From CAVPGP01 sp963718065 (GTDB taxonomy: Bacteria; Actinomycetota; Thermoleophilia; Gaiellales; Gaiellaceae): a stretch of DNA of 64,000 bases. Under the pieces are notes generated by a model. That model was not told where the DNA came from and did not search any database. It worked only from the letters and a program-made list of their open reading frames with translations. The translations under genes were made by a program, and so were the position numbers. The DNA is taken from contig CAVQYE010000002.1 of the NCBI GenBank assembly GCA_963718065.1, forward strand, positions 1 to 64,000. The letters are read 5' to 3'. Of this stretch, positions 16,538 to 25,020 are shown in pieces (the stretch's first letter is position 1; each line of letters starts with the position of its first letter).

Positions 16538-17667
16538 GCCGTCGATCCGGATCGAGCGGCGGCTGCAGCAGCCGCGCTGGCTGTCGGTCGTCGTGCCGCT
16601 CGTGTCGCTCGTGCTCGCCCTGCTCCTCGGTGGCGATCGTCCTGCGTCGCGACCGGGCACAACCCCTGGTCGCACGTACCGCCGGCTCTTCGACGCCGCC
16701 TTCACCGCGAACGGCGCGCTCTCGGCGACGCTCGTCTCGGCGACGCCGCTCGCCTTCACCGGGCTCTGCGCCGCGGTCGCGTTCCGCATGAGCCTCTTCA
16801 ACATCGGCGGCGAGGGGCAGCTCTACGTCGGCGCGATCGCCGCAGCGGCCGCCGGGATCGCCCTCGCCGGCCAGCCGACGGTCGTCACGATCGCGGTCGA
16901 TGATGCGCCGCCGGGCTCGGCGGGCGGCGCTGCCTGGCGCTCGATCCCGGCCGTGCTGCGGGCGTTCTTCTCGACCAACGAGATCATCACCTCGCTGATG
17001 CTCAACTACGTCGCGGCGCTGATCCTCAACTACCTGATCTTCGACTCGCAGTCGTACTGGCGCGACACGTCGACGCCCGAGGCGAAGGTCTTCCCGCAGG
17101 GCAAGACGCTCCCGGACGCGGCCACGTGGCCCACCTGGCGGGCATTCCGGCTCGTCATCCCGCTCGGCTTCGTGCTCGGCGATCGTGATCGGCGACGCTG
17201 CTCTGGACGTGCTCTACACGCGCACGCGCTTCGGCTTCGAGGTGCAGGTGATCGGCGACTCGCCGCGCGCGGCGCGCTACGCAGGGATGCGCACGCGGCG
17301 GAAGATCCTCGCGGTCATGGCCTGTCGGGCGCGATCGCCGGCATCGGCGGCGCGAGCCAGGACGGCGACTTCCGCCACCTGCTCGACCCGCGCGGGCTGA
17401 CCGCGGCGGGCTACGGCTACGCCGGCATCGTCGTCGCGGCGCTCGCCCGCTACAACCCGTTCGCGCGTCGTGCTCGTCGCGTTCCTGCTCGGCGGGCTCC
17501 AGAACGCGGGCTACACGCTGCAGGGCGCCGACTTCCCGTCCGGGCTCGTCGGCGTGATGCAGGGGCTGATCCTCTTCTGCGCGCTCGGCGGCGAGCTGCT
17601 CGTCCGCTACCGCCTCCGCTCGGCCGGCGGACGCCGCGCCGGCGCGGCCGTCGAGGCGGCGACGTGA
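16536..17667 (+). pseudogene. ABC transporter permease 1 (nucleoside/sugar type), frameshifted
   Basis: Membrane protein starting at ATG 16536 (or TTG 16533), overlapping the ATPase end. The N-terminal helix is LSVVVPLVSLVLALLLG. FNIGGEGQLYVGAIAAA and AFFSTNEIITSLMLNYVAAL are typical of the YufP-like permeases of BMP-type transporters. Frame changes near 16635, 17179, 17325 and 17465 interrupt it. The later part reads VLYTRTRFGFEVQVIGDSPR, then ARYAGMRTRRKILAVM, and GGLQNAGYTLQGADFPSGL. Its stop overlaps the GTG of permease 2. It forms the membrane channel with permease 2. Confidence 0.75.
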
Positions 17668-18634
17668 ACAACTCGATCGCTCGTCGTCGTCGCTCGCCTC
17701 GGCGGTCATCTACGGCACGCCGCTGCTCTACGCGGCGCTCGGCGAGCTGCTCGCGGAGCGCTCCGGCGTGCTCAACCTCGGCGTCGAGGGGATGATGCTC
17801 GTCGGCGCCGTGATGGGCTTCTGGGCGGTGCAGCGCGGCGGCTCGCGCCTGTCGCGCTCGCCGTGGCGGTCGTCGCCGCGCTCGCCGGGGCGTCGATGGC
17901 GCTGATCCACGCCTTCCTCGTCGTCACGCTGCGCGCGAACCAGATCGTCTCCGGGCTCGCGCTGACGATCTTCGCCGGTGCGGCCGGCCTCTCGTCCTAC
18001 CTCGGCAACGACCTCAACCTCGCGCGACGCGCCGGCGAAGCACGCCGTTCAAGCCCGTTCGCTGCCGTTCGGCTGGCGCGACCTGCCGGTCGTCGGGCCG
18101 ATCCTGTTCGACCAGACCGCGCTCGTCTACGCCTCCTGGGTCTGCGTGATCGCTCGTCGGCCTGTACCTCTCGCACACGCGACCGGGGCTGAACGTGCGC
18201 GCGGTCGGCGAGTCGCCGGCGGCCGCCGACGCGATGGGGATCAACGTCACCGCGGTACCGCTACGCGCACACGCTGGTCGGCGGCGCGTTCGCCGGCGTC
18301 GGCGGCGCCACGTTCTCGCTCGCGATCACGCCGTCAGTGGGTGGACGGCCTCACCGGCGGCGCGGGCTGGATCGCGATCGCGCTCGTCATCTTCGCCTTC
18401 TGGCGCGCCGGCGCTCTGCCTCGTCGGCGCGTACCTCTTCGGCGCCTTCCAGGCGCTGCCGTTCGCGTTCCAGGCGCGGCGCGATCCTGCATCAGGTCCC
18501 GCCGGAGCTCTTCCAGGCGCTGCCGTACGTGATGACGGTCGTCGTGCTCGCGCTCGTCTCGTCGAGCGGGCGCCCGCCGGCGGCTCGGCGCTCCCGGCGC
18601 GCTCGGCGTGCCGTACGTGCGCGAGGAGCGCTGA
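17664..18634 (+). pseudogene. ABC transporter permease 2 (nucleoside/sugar type), frameshifted
   Basis: GTG 17664 overlaps the stop of permease 1. Joined across frames it reads AERSGVLNLGVEGMMLVGAV, a hallmark of YufQ-like permeases, then TLRANQIVSGLALTIFAGA and GLSSYLGNDLN, RAVGESPAAADAMGINV, FAGVGGATFSLAITP and WIAIALVIFAFWRAGA. Frame changes near 17683, 17850, 18025, 18055, 18150, 18255, 18330 and 18415 disrupt it. It is the last gene of the importer operon; CsoR-controlled genes begin 48 bases later. Confidence 0.75.
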
Positions 18635-18644
18635 CGACTCCGTC

Positions 18645-18674
18645 TTTGACATATACCCCTATGGGGTATATGGT
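18645..18674 (+). promoter_or_regulatory. CsoR-type operator overlapping the copper-operon promoter
   Basis: Bases 18651-18671 form an imperfect palindrome with 9-bp perfect arms (atatacccc / ggggtatat) around a 3-base centre, the TACCCC...GGGGTA form bound by CsoR repressors. A -35-like TTGACA (18646-18651) runs into its left arm, and a -10-like TATGGT (18669-18674) lies 17 bases further, over its right arm. Bound CsoR would block RNA polymerase until Cu(I) releases it. csoR itself is the fourth gene downstream. Confidence 0.8.
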
Positions 18675-18682
18675 GGCGCAGC

Positions 18683-18883
18683 ATGGAAGAGATCACCTAC
18701 TCGGTGCCGGGCGTGAGCTGCGACCACTGCGTGGCAGCGATCACCGGTCAGGTGTCCGCCGTCCCGGGAGTCTCGGCGGTCGAAGTCGACCTCGAGGCGA
18801 AGCTGACCGTCGTCCGCGGCGCCTCGCTCGACGACGCGGCCATCCGCGCCGCGATCGACGAGGCCGGGTACGAGGCAGCATGA
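18683..18883 (+). CDS. copZ: CopZ-like copper chaperone (heavy-metal-associated domain)
   Basis: A 66-residue single HMA domain. The Cu(I)-binding loop is GVSCDHCVAAI (Cys at residues 13 and 16), followed by VSAVPGVSAVEVDLEAKLTVV and an end IDEAGYEAA, all canonical. It hands Cu(I) to the CopA ATPase encoded two genes downstream in the cytoplasm. It is the first gene after the CsoR operator, and its stop overlaps the next gene's ATG (ATGA). Confidence 0.9.
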   Translation: MEEITYSVPGVSCDHCVAAITGQVSAVPGVSAVEVDLEAKLTVVRGASLDDAAIRAAIDEAGYEAA

Positions 18884-19682
18884 GCGGTGCACTTCGCTGG
18901 CGCTCTTCGCGGCCGTGACGGCGGCCGTCTTCGGCGGCGCCTGGGCCGTCGGCAACGCCGCCGGGCCGATCGACCGCGCCGGGGACGGCGGCGGACACGA
19001 GCCTGCGATGGCGATGGCGGGGCCTGGCGGCCTGTCGGTGGCGTCCGATGGATTTCGGCTCGTCGCTGCCACGACGACGCTGCGCCCGGGGGCGACGCAG
19101 CAGTTCGCGTTCCGGATCGTCCGCGACGACGGCACGCCGCTGCGTGACTACGAGCTCGAGCACGAGCGCCTGCTGCACCTGATCGTCGTCGGGCGCGACC
19201 TCACGGGGTTCCAGCACCTGCACCCCCGGCTCGGCGCCGACGGCGTCTGGCGCGTCACTGCGGCGCCGCTTGCCCCGGGGGTGTATCGCGCGATCGCCGA
19301 CTTCGTCACCGGCGGCCAGAAGTACGCGCTCGGCGTCGACCTGCTCGTCCCCGGCACGCCCGTGCGGCAGGCTCTGCCGCACGGAGCGCCCTACGGCGTG
19401 CGGCTCGCGCCGACCCCCGTGCACGCGGGAGACGAGACGACGCTCCGCTTCGCTGTGACGCGGGACGGCGCGGCGGCGTCGCTCACCGACTACCTCGGCG
19501 CCAAGGGTCACCTCGTACTCCTGCGGGTCGGCGACCTCGGCTATCTGCATACGCATCCCGACGACGATGCGCTCGACTTCGAGACGACGTTCCCGAGCGC
19601 CGGCCGGTATCGCGCCTTCCTCCAGTTCCGCGCGGGCGGGCAGATCCGCACGGCCGCCTTCGACCTCCAGGTCGCGAAGTGA
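18880..19682 (+). CDS. exported copper-operon protein with His motifs, one frameshift
   Basis: ATG 18880 overlaps the CopZ stop. One base is out of register near 18896; after it the frame gives a single N-terminal hydrophobic segment (LALFAAVTAAVFGGAWAVG), so the protein is exported or anchored. The roughly 240-residue outer part is beta-rich and has His pairs in FQHLHPRLGADGVWRV and LGYLHTHPDDDALDFE, plus a His-Met-rich start (GHEPAMAMAGPGG). These are plausible Cu ligands. Two similar halves suggest duplicated beta-sandwich domains. I do not know a named family. Its stop overlaps copA, so it belongs to the copper operon. Confidence 0.7.
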
Positions 19683-21844
19683 GCGCCCAGTCGAGCGCAC
19701 AGCACGTGGAGCTGCCGATCGAGGGGATGACCTGTGCCTCGTGCGCCGTCCGGATCGAGAAGAAGCTGAACAAGCTCGAGGGCGTCACCGCGACGGTCAA
19801 CTACGCGACCGAGAAGGCATCGGTCGAGTTCGACCCTGCGCAGGCCGAACCGTCGGCGCTCGTGGCAGCGGTGGAGTCGGCGGGCTATCACGCGACGCTC
19901 CCCAAGGCCGGACAGACCGAGGCGGACGAGGCCCCGCGGCGGAACGAGCACGCCCTGAGGCTCATCGTCTCCGCGCTGCTCACCGTCCCAGTGCTCGCGC
20001 TCGCGATGGTCCCGAGGCTGCAGTTCGACAACTGGCAGTGGCTGTCGCTTCAGCTCGCGACGCCCGTCGTGCTCTGGGGCGGCTGGAGCTTCCACCGGGT
20101 GGCGCTTCGCAACCTCCGGCACGGCACCGCGTCGATGGACACCCTGGTCTCGCTCGGCACGCTGGCGGCGTGGGGCTGGTCGCTGGCGGCCCTCTTCTTC
20201 CTCGGCGCCGGCGACCCCTCGATGCGGATGCCGCTCGATCTCTCGCTCGGGGTCCGTACCGGCTCCGGCGACATCTATCTCGAGGTCGCCTCGGTCGTGA
20301 CCGTGTTGATCCTCCTCGGGAGGTATCTCGAGGCTCGCGCCAAGGGACGCGCCGGCGAGGCTCTGCGCTCGCTGGTCGAGCTCGGCGCGAAGGAGGCACG
20401 CGTGCTCCGGGACGGCGAAGAGGTGCTCGTCCCCGTCGACGAGTTGCGCGTCGGTGAGCTCTTCGTCGTGCGGCCGGGGGAGAAGATCGCCACCGACGGC
20501 GTCGTCGTCGAGGGAGAGTCGGCGGTCGACGCCTCGATGCTCACGGGCGAGTCGATTCCGGTCGAGATCGCCGCCGGCGACGAGGTCGCGGGGGCGACGA
20601 TCAACACCTACGGCAGGCTTGTCGTCCGGGCGGCGAAGGTCGGTGCGGAGACGGCGCTGGCGCAGATCGCCCGGCTCGTGGCCGAGGCTCAGGGTGGCAA
20701 GGCGCCCGTGCAGCGGCTCGCGGACCGCGTCTCCGGTGTCTTCGTGCCGGTCGTGATCGCCGTCGCCGTCGGCACGCTCGGCTTCTGGCTCGGCACGGGC
20801 GCGTCGTCGGAGTTCGCGTTCGGCTGCGCCGTGGCAGTGCTGATCATCGCGTGTCCCTGCGCCCTGGGGCTGGCGACGCCGACGGCGCTGATGGTGGGCA
20901 CCGGGCGAGGCGCGCAGCTCGGCATCCTGATCAAGGGCCCGGAGATCCTCGAGCAGACGCGCCGCATCGGCACGATCGTGCTCGACAAGACGGGCACCGT
21001 CACCGAAGGGAATCTGGAGCTCGTCGACGTCGTGCTTCTGAACGGGGCGTCCCGACCGGACGTGCTGCGGCTCTCCGGTGCGGTCGAAGCCGCGTCGGAG
21101 CACCCGATCGCGCAGGCGGTCGCCGCCGCCGCGCGCGGCGAGCTCGGGACGCTGCCGTCCGTGACGTCCTTCCGCAACTTGCCCGGGCGCGGCGTCGAGG
21201 GCGTCGTCGACGGTCGGGCCGTGAGGATCGAGCGGCTGATCGTCTCGTGGGACGGCATCGATCGCGGCCGGCTCGTCGTCCGCGACCGGGTCAAGCAGAC
21301 GAGCGCCGAGGCCGTACGGCAGCTGAAGGAGCTGGGCCTGACGCCGGTCCTGCTCACCGGCGACGCCGAGGAGACGGCGCGCGCGGTGGCCGCCGAGGTC
21401 GGGATCGAGCGCGTGCTCGCAGAGGTCCTGCCGGATGAGAAGGCCGCCGAGATCAGGCGCCTGCAGGAGTCCGGCGAGGTCGTGGCGATGGTCGGCGACG
21501 GCGTCAACGACGCACCGGCGCTCGCCCAGGCAGACCTCGGGCTCGCGATCGGAACGGGTACCGACGTCGCGATCGAGGCCAGCGACCTGACGCTCGTCTC
21601 CGGCGACCTGCGGGCCGCTGCGGACGCGATCCGGCTCGCTCGCCGGACGCTCGGCACGATCAAGGCGAACCTCTTCTGGGCCTTCGCCTACAACGTCGCG
21701 GCGATCCCGCTCGCCGTCGCCGGCCTTCTGAACCCGATCATCGCGGCGGCGGCGATGGGGTTCTCCAGCATCTTCGTCGTCACCAACTCGCTGCGGCTCC
21801 GCCGGTTCCGCAGCGTCCGAGAGCAGAGGAGCGCGAACGCATGA
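19679..21844 (+). CDS. copA: copper-exporting P-type ATPase CopA
   Basis: A complete 721-residue P1B-ATPase, GTG start in a GTGA overlap. One N-terminal HMA domain with GMTCASC (Cys19, Cys22), then eight predicted membrane segments. The A-domain has LTGESIPVE. The intramembrane CPC motif is at residues 392-394 (IIACPCALGLATPTA). The phosphorylation site is DKTGT (Asp436), with SEHPIAQAV in the N-domain and GDGVNDAPALAQADLG in the hinge. It exports Cu(I) from the cytoplasm. CPC with the GMTCASC domain marks the Cu(I) subgroup. It stands between the exported protein and csoR in one CsoR-regulated operon. Confidence 0.95.
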   Translation: MSAQSSAQHVELPIEGMTCASCAVRIEKKLNKLEGVTATVNYATEKASVEFDPAQAEPSALVAAVESAGYHATLPKAGQTEADEAPRRNEHALRLIVSALLTVPVLALAMVPRLQFDNWQWLSLQLATPVVLWGGWSFHRVALRNLRHGTASMDTLVSLGTLAAWGWSLAALFFLGAGDPSMRMPLDLSLGVRTGSGDIYLEVASVVTVLILLGRYLEARAKGRAGEALRSLVELGAKEARVLRDGEEVLVPVDELRVGELFVVRPGEKIATDGVVVEGESAVDASMLTGESIPVEIAAGDEVAGATINTYGRLVVRAAKVGAETALAQIARLVAEAQGGKAPVQRLADRVSGVFVPVVIAVAVGTLGFWLGTGASSEFAFGCAVAVLIIACPCALGLATPTALMVGTGRGAQLGILIKGPEILEQTRRIGTIVLDKTGTVTEGNLELVDVVLLNGASRPDVLRLSGAVEAASEHPIAQAVAAAARGELGTLPSVTSFRNLPGRGVEGVVDGRAVRIERLIVSWDGIDRGRLVVRDRVKQTSAEAVRQLKELGLTPVLLTGDAEETARAVAAEVGIERVLAEVLPDEKAAEIRRLQESGEVVAMVGDGVNDAPALAQADLGLAIGTGTDVAIEASDLTLVSGDLRAAADAIRLARRTLGTIKANLFWAFAYNVAAIPLAVAGLLNPIIAAAAMGFSSIFVVTNSLRLRRFRSVREQRSANA

Positions 21845-22131
21845 CTCACGGATACGCCAAGGATCGCGAGGCGCTCGTCAAGCGCCTCCACCGCATCGAG
21901 GGCCAGGTGCGAGGAATCGAGAAGATGCTCGAGGAAGACCGCTACTGCATCGACATCCTCACCCAGATCGGGGCGGTCTCGACGGCGCTCGAGACGGTGG
22001 GCTTCAAGATCCTCGATGAGCACGTCAGGCACTGCGTGACCGGCGCGCTGGCCTCGAACGACCCCGCCGTCGCCGCCGAGAAGAGCGAGGAGCTCCTGGC
22101 GGCGGTCCACCGGTTTGCACGCACAAACTGA
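21841..22131 (+). CDS. csoR: CsoR-family copper-sensing repressor
   Basis: A 96-residue all-helical regulator, ATG overlapping the copA stop. It shows KRLHRIEGQVRGIEKMLEED near residues 15-34 and the Cu(I) ligands Cys36 (YCIDILTQ), His62 and Cys66 (EHVRHCV), the Cys-His-Cys set of CsoR proteins. The apo-repressor would bind the palindrome at 18651-18671; Cu(I) releases it. Being inside the operon it controls, it gives feedback regulation. RcnR-type nickel sensors differ at the N-terminal His. Confidence 0.92.
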   Translation: MTHGYAKDREALVKRLHRIEGQVRGIEKMLEEDRYCIDILTQIGAVSTALETVGFKILDEHVRHCVTGALASNDPAVAAEKSEELLAAVHRFARTN

Positions 22132-22561
22132 GTCGGAGAACCACCTTGCGCTGCTCGCGACCACCCATTGCCTCACGGGCTGCGGGATCGGCGAGGTGCT
22201 CGGTCTCGCCGTCGCGACCGCGCTCGGGTGGAGTAACACGGCCTCGATCGCCCTGGCCGTCGTGCTGGCCTTCGTCTTCGGGTATGCGCTGACGCTGCAG
22301 CCGCTGCTCGGCCAGATGCCGCTGCGGCGCGCGCTCGGTCTCGCACTCGCGGCGGACACCCTGTCGATCACGGTCATGGAGATCGTCGACAACGCGACCG
22401 TGCTCCTCGTTCCGGGCGCGATGGACGCGGGCCTGGGGGACGCGCTCTTCTGGCTGAGCCTCGCCGGCGGGCTCGCGATTGCGTTCGTCGCCGCCTTCCC
22501 GGTGAACCGCTGGCTGATCCGCCGTGGCCGTGGCCACGCGGTCGTCCACGCGCATCACTGA
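22115..22561 (+). CDS. DUF4396 membrane protein
   Basis: A 148-residue protein read from TTG 22115, overlapping csoR by 17 bases; a TTG at 22146 is an alternative start. It contains ATTHCLTGCGIGEVLGLAVA, the conserved core of DUF4396 proteins, and about four membrane segments (TASIALAVVLAFVFGYALT, LALAADTLSITVMEIVDN, ALFWLSLAGGLAIAFVAAF). It ends with a His-rich tail (GHAVVHAHH). The buried Cys/His pairs and its place in the copper operon suggest a metal-linked role, which is inference; the family has no established function that I know. Confidence 0.75.
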   Translation: MHAQTESENHLALLATTHCLTGCGIGEVLGLAVATALGWSNTASIALAVVLAFVFGYALTLQPLLGQMPLRRALGLALAADTLSITVMEIVDNATVLLVPGAMDAGLGDALFWLSLAGGLAIAFVAAFPVNRWLIRRGRGHAVVHAHH

Positions 22562-22622
22562 GGTGTAACGCCGCGCCTGTTTCCGGGACAGGTCTCCGTC
22601 ACGCAATCGAAAGGAGACCACG

Positions 22623-23663
22623 ATGGACAAGGAACAGGCACCACACGGCACCGCAGGCGTGTACGTCCAGACGAACGACGCCGAGCGCAACGAGATCGTC
22701 GCGTTCGGCCGCAACGCAGACGGCACGTTGGAGCCGCTCGGAGCGTTCGCGACCGGCGGCACGGGCGACGGTGTCCCGCATCTCACCTCGCAAGGCTCGG
22801 TAGTGCTGACGAACGACGGCGCACACCTCCTCGTCACGAACGCGGCGAGCGACGACCTGTCGCTCTTCGCGGTTCGCAGCCGATCCCTGGAGCTCGTCAG
22901 CCGGCTCCAGACAGGCGTTGCGCCGAAGAGCGTTGCCGAGCACGAGGGTCTCGTCTACGTCCTCAACACCGGCGGCGCGTACCTGGCCGGCGTCCGAATC
23001 GCGCGCGGCGAGCTCGTCGCGATCGAGGGCTCCCGGCGTCACCTCTCGGCGCCCAACGCCGACGGCGCCCAGGTTGCTTTCACCCCCGACGGCTCGACGC
23101 TTGTCGTCACCGAGCGCGGCACCGACTCGATCGTCACCTACGCCGTGGGCGCCGACGGCCTTCTCGGTGAGGCCCACGTCCACCCGTCGTCCGGGCAGAC
23201 CCCGTACGGGTTCGCCGTCGCGGCCGACGGCACGCTGGTCGTCACGGAGGCATTCGGTGCGCAGGCCGGCAAGGCAGCCGCCTCGTCCTACCGCATCGCG
23301 GCAGGCTCCGTCGAGCCGCGCACGCGCTCGGCCGGAAACGGGCTGAGCGAGATCTGCTGGGCCGTCATCTCGAAGGACGGCCGGTACGCGTTCACGACGA
23401 ACTTCGCCGACGGCAAGATTTCGCGCTACCGGATCGAGCGCGACGGGACGCTCGCGCTGGAGGATCCCGCTGCGGGCGTGACGGTCGAGAACAGCGCCGG
23501 CGTGCGCGACGAGGATCTGAGCTCGGACGGCCGCTATCTCTACGCGGTCGATGCCGACGCACGGCGAATCTTCGGCTTCGCCGTCGGCGACGACGGCTCG
23601 CTCGAGCCGGTCGGCTCATGGGACGGGCTGCCCGCGACGGTCGCCGGCCTCGCGGCCGCGTAG
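22623..23663 (+). CDS. lactonase-family (6-phosphogluconolactonase-like) seven-bladed propeller protein
   Basis: A 346-residue protein with ATG 22623 after AAAGGAGACC. It consists of repeated propeller blades of the YbhE type: GAVYVQTNDAERNEIVAFGR-like start, LTNDGAHLLVTNAASDDLSL, VSAVAF-type strands such as AFTPDGSTLVVTERGTDSIV, YGFAVAADGTLVVTEAFG, VISKDGRYAFTTNFADGKIS and SSDGRYLYAVDADARRIFGF. No signal peptide is visible, so it is cytoplasmic. The family includes true 6-phosphogluconolactonases but most members have unproven substrates. It has its own ribosome-binding site, 61 bases after the copper operon. Confidence 0.8.
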   Translation: MDKEQAPHGTAGVYVQTNDAERNEIVAFGRNADGTLEPLGAFATGGTGDGVPHLTSQGSVVLTNDGAHLLVTNAASDDLSLFAVRSRSLELVSRLQTGVAPKSVAEHEGLVYVLNTGGAYLAGVRIARGELVAIEGSRRHLSAPNADGAQVAFTPDGSTLVVTERGTDSIVTYAVGADGLLGEAHVHPSSGQTPYGFAVAADGTLVVTEAFGAQAGKAAASSYRIAAGSVEPRTRSAGNGLSEICWAVISKDGRYAFTTNFADGKISRYRIERDGTLALEDPAAGVTVENSAGVRDEDLSSDGRYLYAVDADARRIFGFAVGDDGSLEPVGSWDGLPATVAGLAAA

Positions 23664-23743
23664 CCGCACGGGCCTGGAACGAAAGAGCTCCAAGACCTCG
23701 CGCGGCACCGCGGTGAGCCGGAGTGCGGGGTACGGTCGATCGC

Positions 23744-24208
23744 ATGCGACGCCGTGCCCCGTCCGTCCTCCTGATCCTCGTCGGGCTCCTGCTTGCCGGC
23801 TGCGGCGGCTCACACGACTCGCAGCCTGCGATGCCGGCGGACTGGGTTCGCTCCCCCGGTGCGCTGAACCCGGATGTGACGCAGGCGACGCTGAGCTCGA
23901 CCGTTTGCGTCCCCGGCTACTCGAAGCGGATTCGTCCGCCCGCGAGCTACACCGGAGCGCTGAAACGCAAGCAGATCCGCGAGTGGGGCCTGCCAGGCGG
24001 GCCGGAGGACTACCAGGAGGATCATCTGATCAGCCTCTCGCTCGGCGGGCATCCGACCGATCCGAGGAACCTCTGGCCGGAGCCGCACCCGCGCGCAGAG
24101 GAGGTCGACAAGTTCGAGATCGACCTGCATGAGCAGCTCTGCGCCGGCCGGATCAGCCTGCGCGACGCGCAGACGCGGGAGTCGGCCCTGAAGCACGACA
24201 AGGGCTAG
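23744..24208 (+). CDS. lipoprotein with HNH-endonuclease-like DHL...NLWP core
   Basis: A 154-residue protein with a lipoprotein signal (SVLLILVGLLLAGCGGS, lipobox Cys at residue 22). The mature part has TVCVPGYSKRIRPPASYTGA, then GGPEDYQEDHLISLSLGGHP and DPRNLWPEPHPRA. The DHLI...LGG...NLWP arrangement is that of a bacterial family annotated as HNH-like or hypothetical; the DH pair recalls a beta-beta-alpha metal site. It would sit on the outer face of the membrane. Activity is unproven. It has two further Cys, which may form a disulfide. Confidence 0.75.
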   Translation: MRRRAPSVLLILVGLLLAGCGGSHDSQPAMPADWVRSPGALNPDVTQATLSSTVCVPGYSKRIRPPASYTGALKRKQIREWGLPGGPEDYQEDHLISLSLGGHPTDPRNLWPEPHPRAEEVDKFEIDLHEQLCAGRISLRDAQTRESALKHDKG

Positions 24209-24259
24209 GCAACAAGGGCTAGAAGGTGTCCGTCAGACGGGCCTACTAGGGTTGCGGTC

Positions 24260-24856
24260 GTGATCAGGAATACACCACCACGGGGCGGCTGGTTCGAGGT
24301 CGTCTGCGGGCCGATGTTCAGCGGCAAGAGCGAGGAGCTCATCCGCCGGCTTCGGCGCGCCGAGATCGCCGGCCAGAAGGTGCTGATCGTGAAGCCGCGG
24401 ATCGACGACCGCTATGACGTCTCACACGTGGTCAGTCACGCGGGCGCGAAGATGCGCGCAGTTGCCGTCGGCTCGGCAGGCGAGATCCATCGCCTCGCCG
24501 AAGGCTACGAGGCGATCGGAATCGACGAGGCGCAGTTCTTCGGCGACGAGATCGTCTCGGTGGTCGAGAGCCTCGTCGCGCGGGGCGCACGGGTGATCGT
24601 GGCGGGGCTCGACCAGGACTTCCGCGGTCTGCCGTTCGGGCCGATGCCGGTGCTGCTGGCGCTGGCCGAGTTCGTCGACAAGCTCCAGGCCGTGTGCCAT
24701 CGCTGCGGCTGTCCGGCGACCCGCACGCAGCGGCTGATCCTCGGCGCGCCGGCGCCGTTCTCGGGCGACACGGTGCAGATCGGCGCACTCGACTCGTACG
24801 AGGCCCGCTGCGCCGAGTGCTTCGAGCCCGGCGTCGACGCCGCGCTCTCCGCCTAG
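24260..24856 (+). CDS. tdk: thymidine kinase
   Basis: A 198-residue class II thymidine kinase, GTG start 24260. P-loop GPMFSGKSEEL near residues 18-28; IGIDEAQFFGDEIV gives the Walker B Asp-Glu; VIAGLDQDFRGLPFGPM is the thymidine-binding segment; and two Cys pairs (CHRCG near 150 and CAECF near 188) bind the structural zinc. It phosphorylates thymidine in nucleoside salvage, which fits the nucleoside importer at 13.8-18.6 kb. The 164-bp repeat begins directly after its stop. Confidence 0.93.
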   Translation: MIRNTPPRGGWFEVVCGPMFSGKSEELIRRLRRAEIAGQKVLIVKPRIDDRYDVSHVVSHAGAKMRAVAVGSAGEIHRLAEGYEAIGIDEAQFFGDEIVSVVESLVARGARVIVAGLDQDFRGLPFGPMPVLLALAEFVDKLQAVCHRCGCPATRTQRLILGAPAPFSGDTVQIGALDSYEARCAECFEPGVDAALSA

Positions 24857-25020
24857 AGGAGGGTTCGACGAAATAGCGGCTGTGCCGCCGGGCCGCGCTG
24901 CTCGCCCCGATGCGGCGTCCTCGGTCGCATCCGTAGGCACCGCTACGCAAGCTCCCTGCGTCCTTGCCTCGGAACGAGCATCGCACCCCGGCGACGAGCG
25001 ATATTCCGCCAAACCCTCCT
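24857..25020 (+). repeat. dispersed intergenic repeat, copy 1
   Basis: A 164-bp element filling the gap between two convergent genes. Its ends are inverted: aggagggtt at the left and aaccctcct at the right. Long stretches match copy 2 at 38955-39119, including a 20-base run from gctgtgccgccgg and ctccctgcgtccttgcctcg. It does not code for a convincing protein. It may be a short non-autonomous element or a structured 3' UTR. Confidence 0.8.

Noticed and set aside
24857..25020. An insertion sequence remnant with a transposase fragment.
   Set aside because: No transposase-like reading and no target-site duplication were seen. The inverted ends and conserved interior are better described as a small dispersed repeat.
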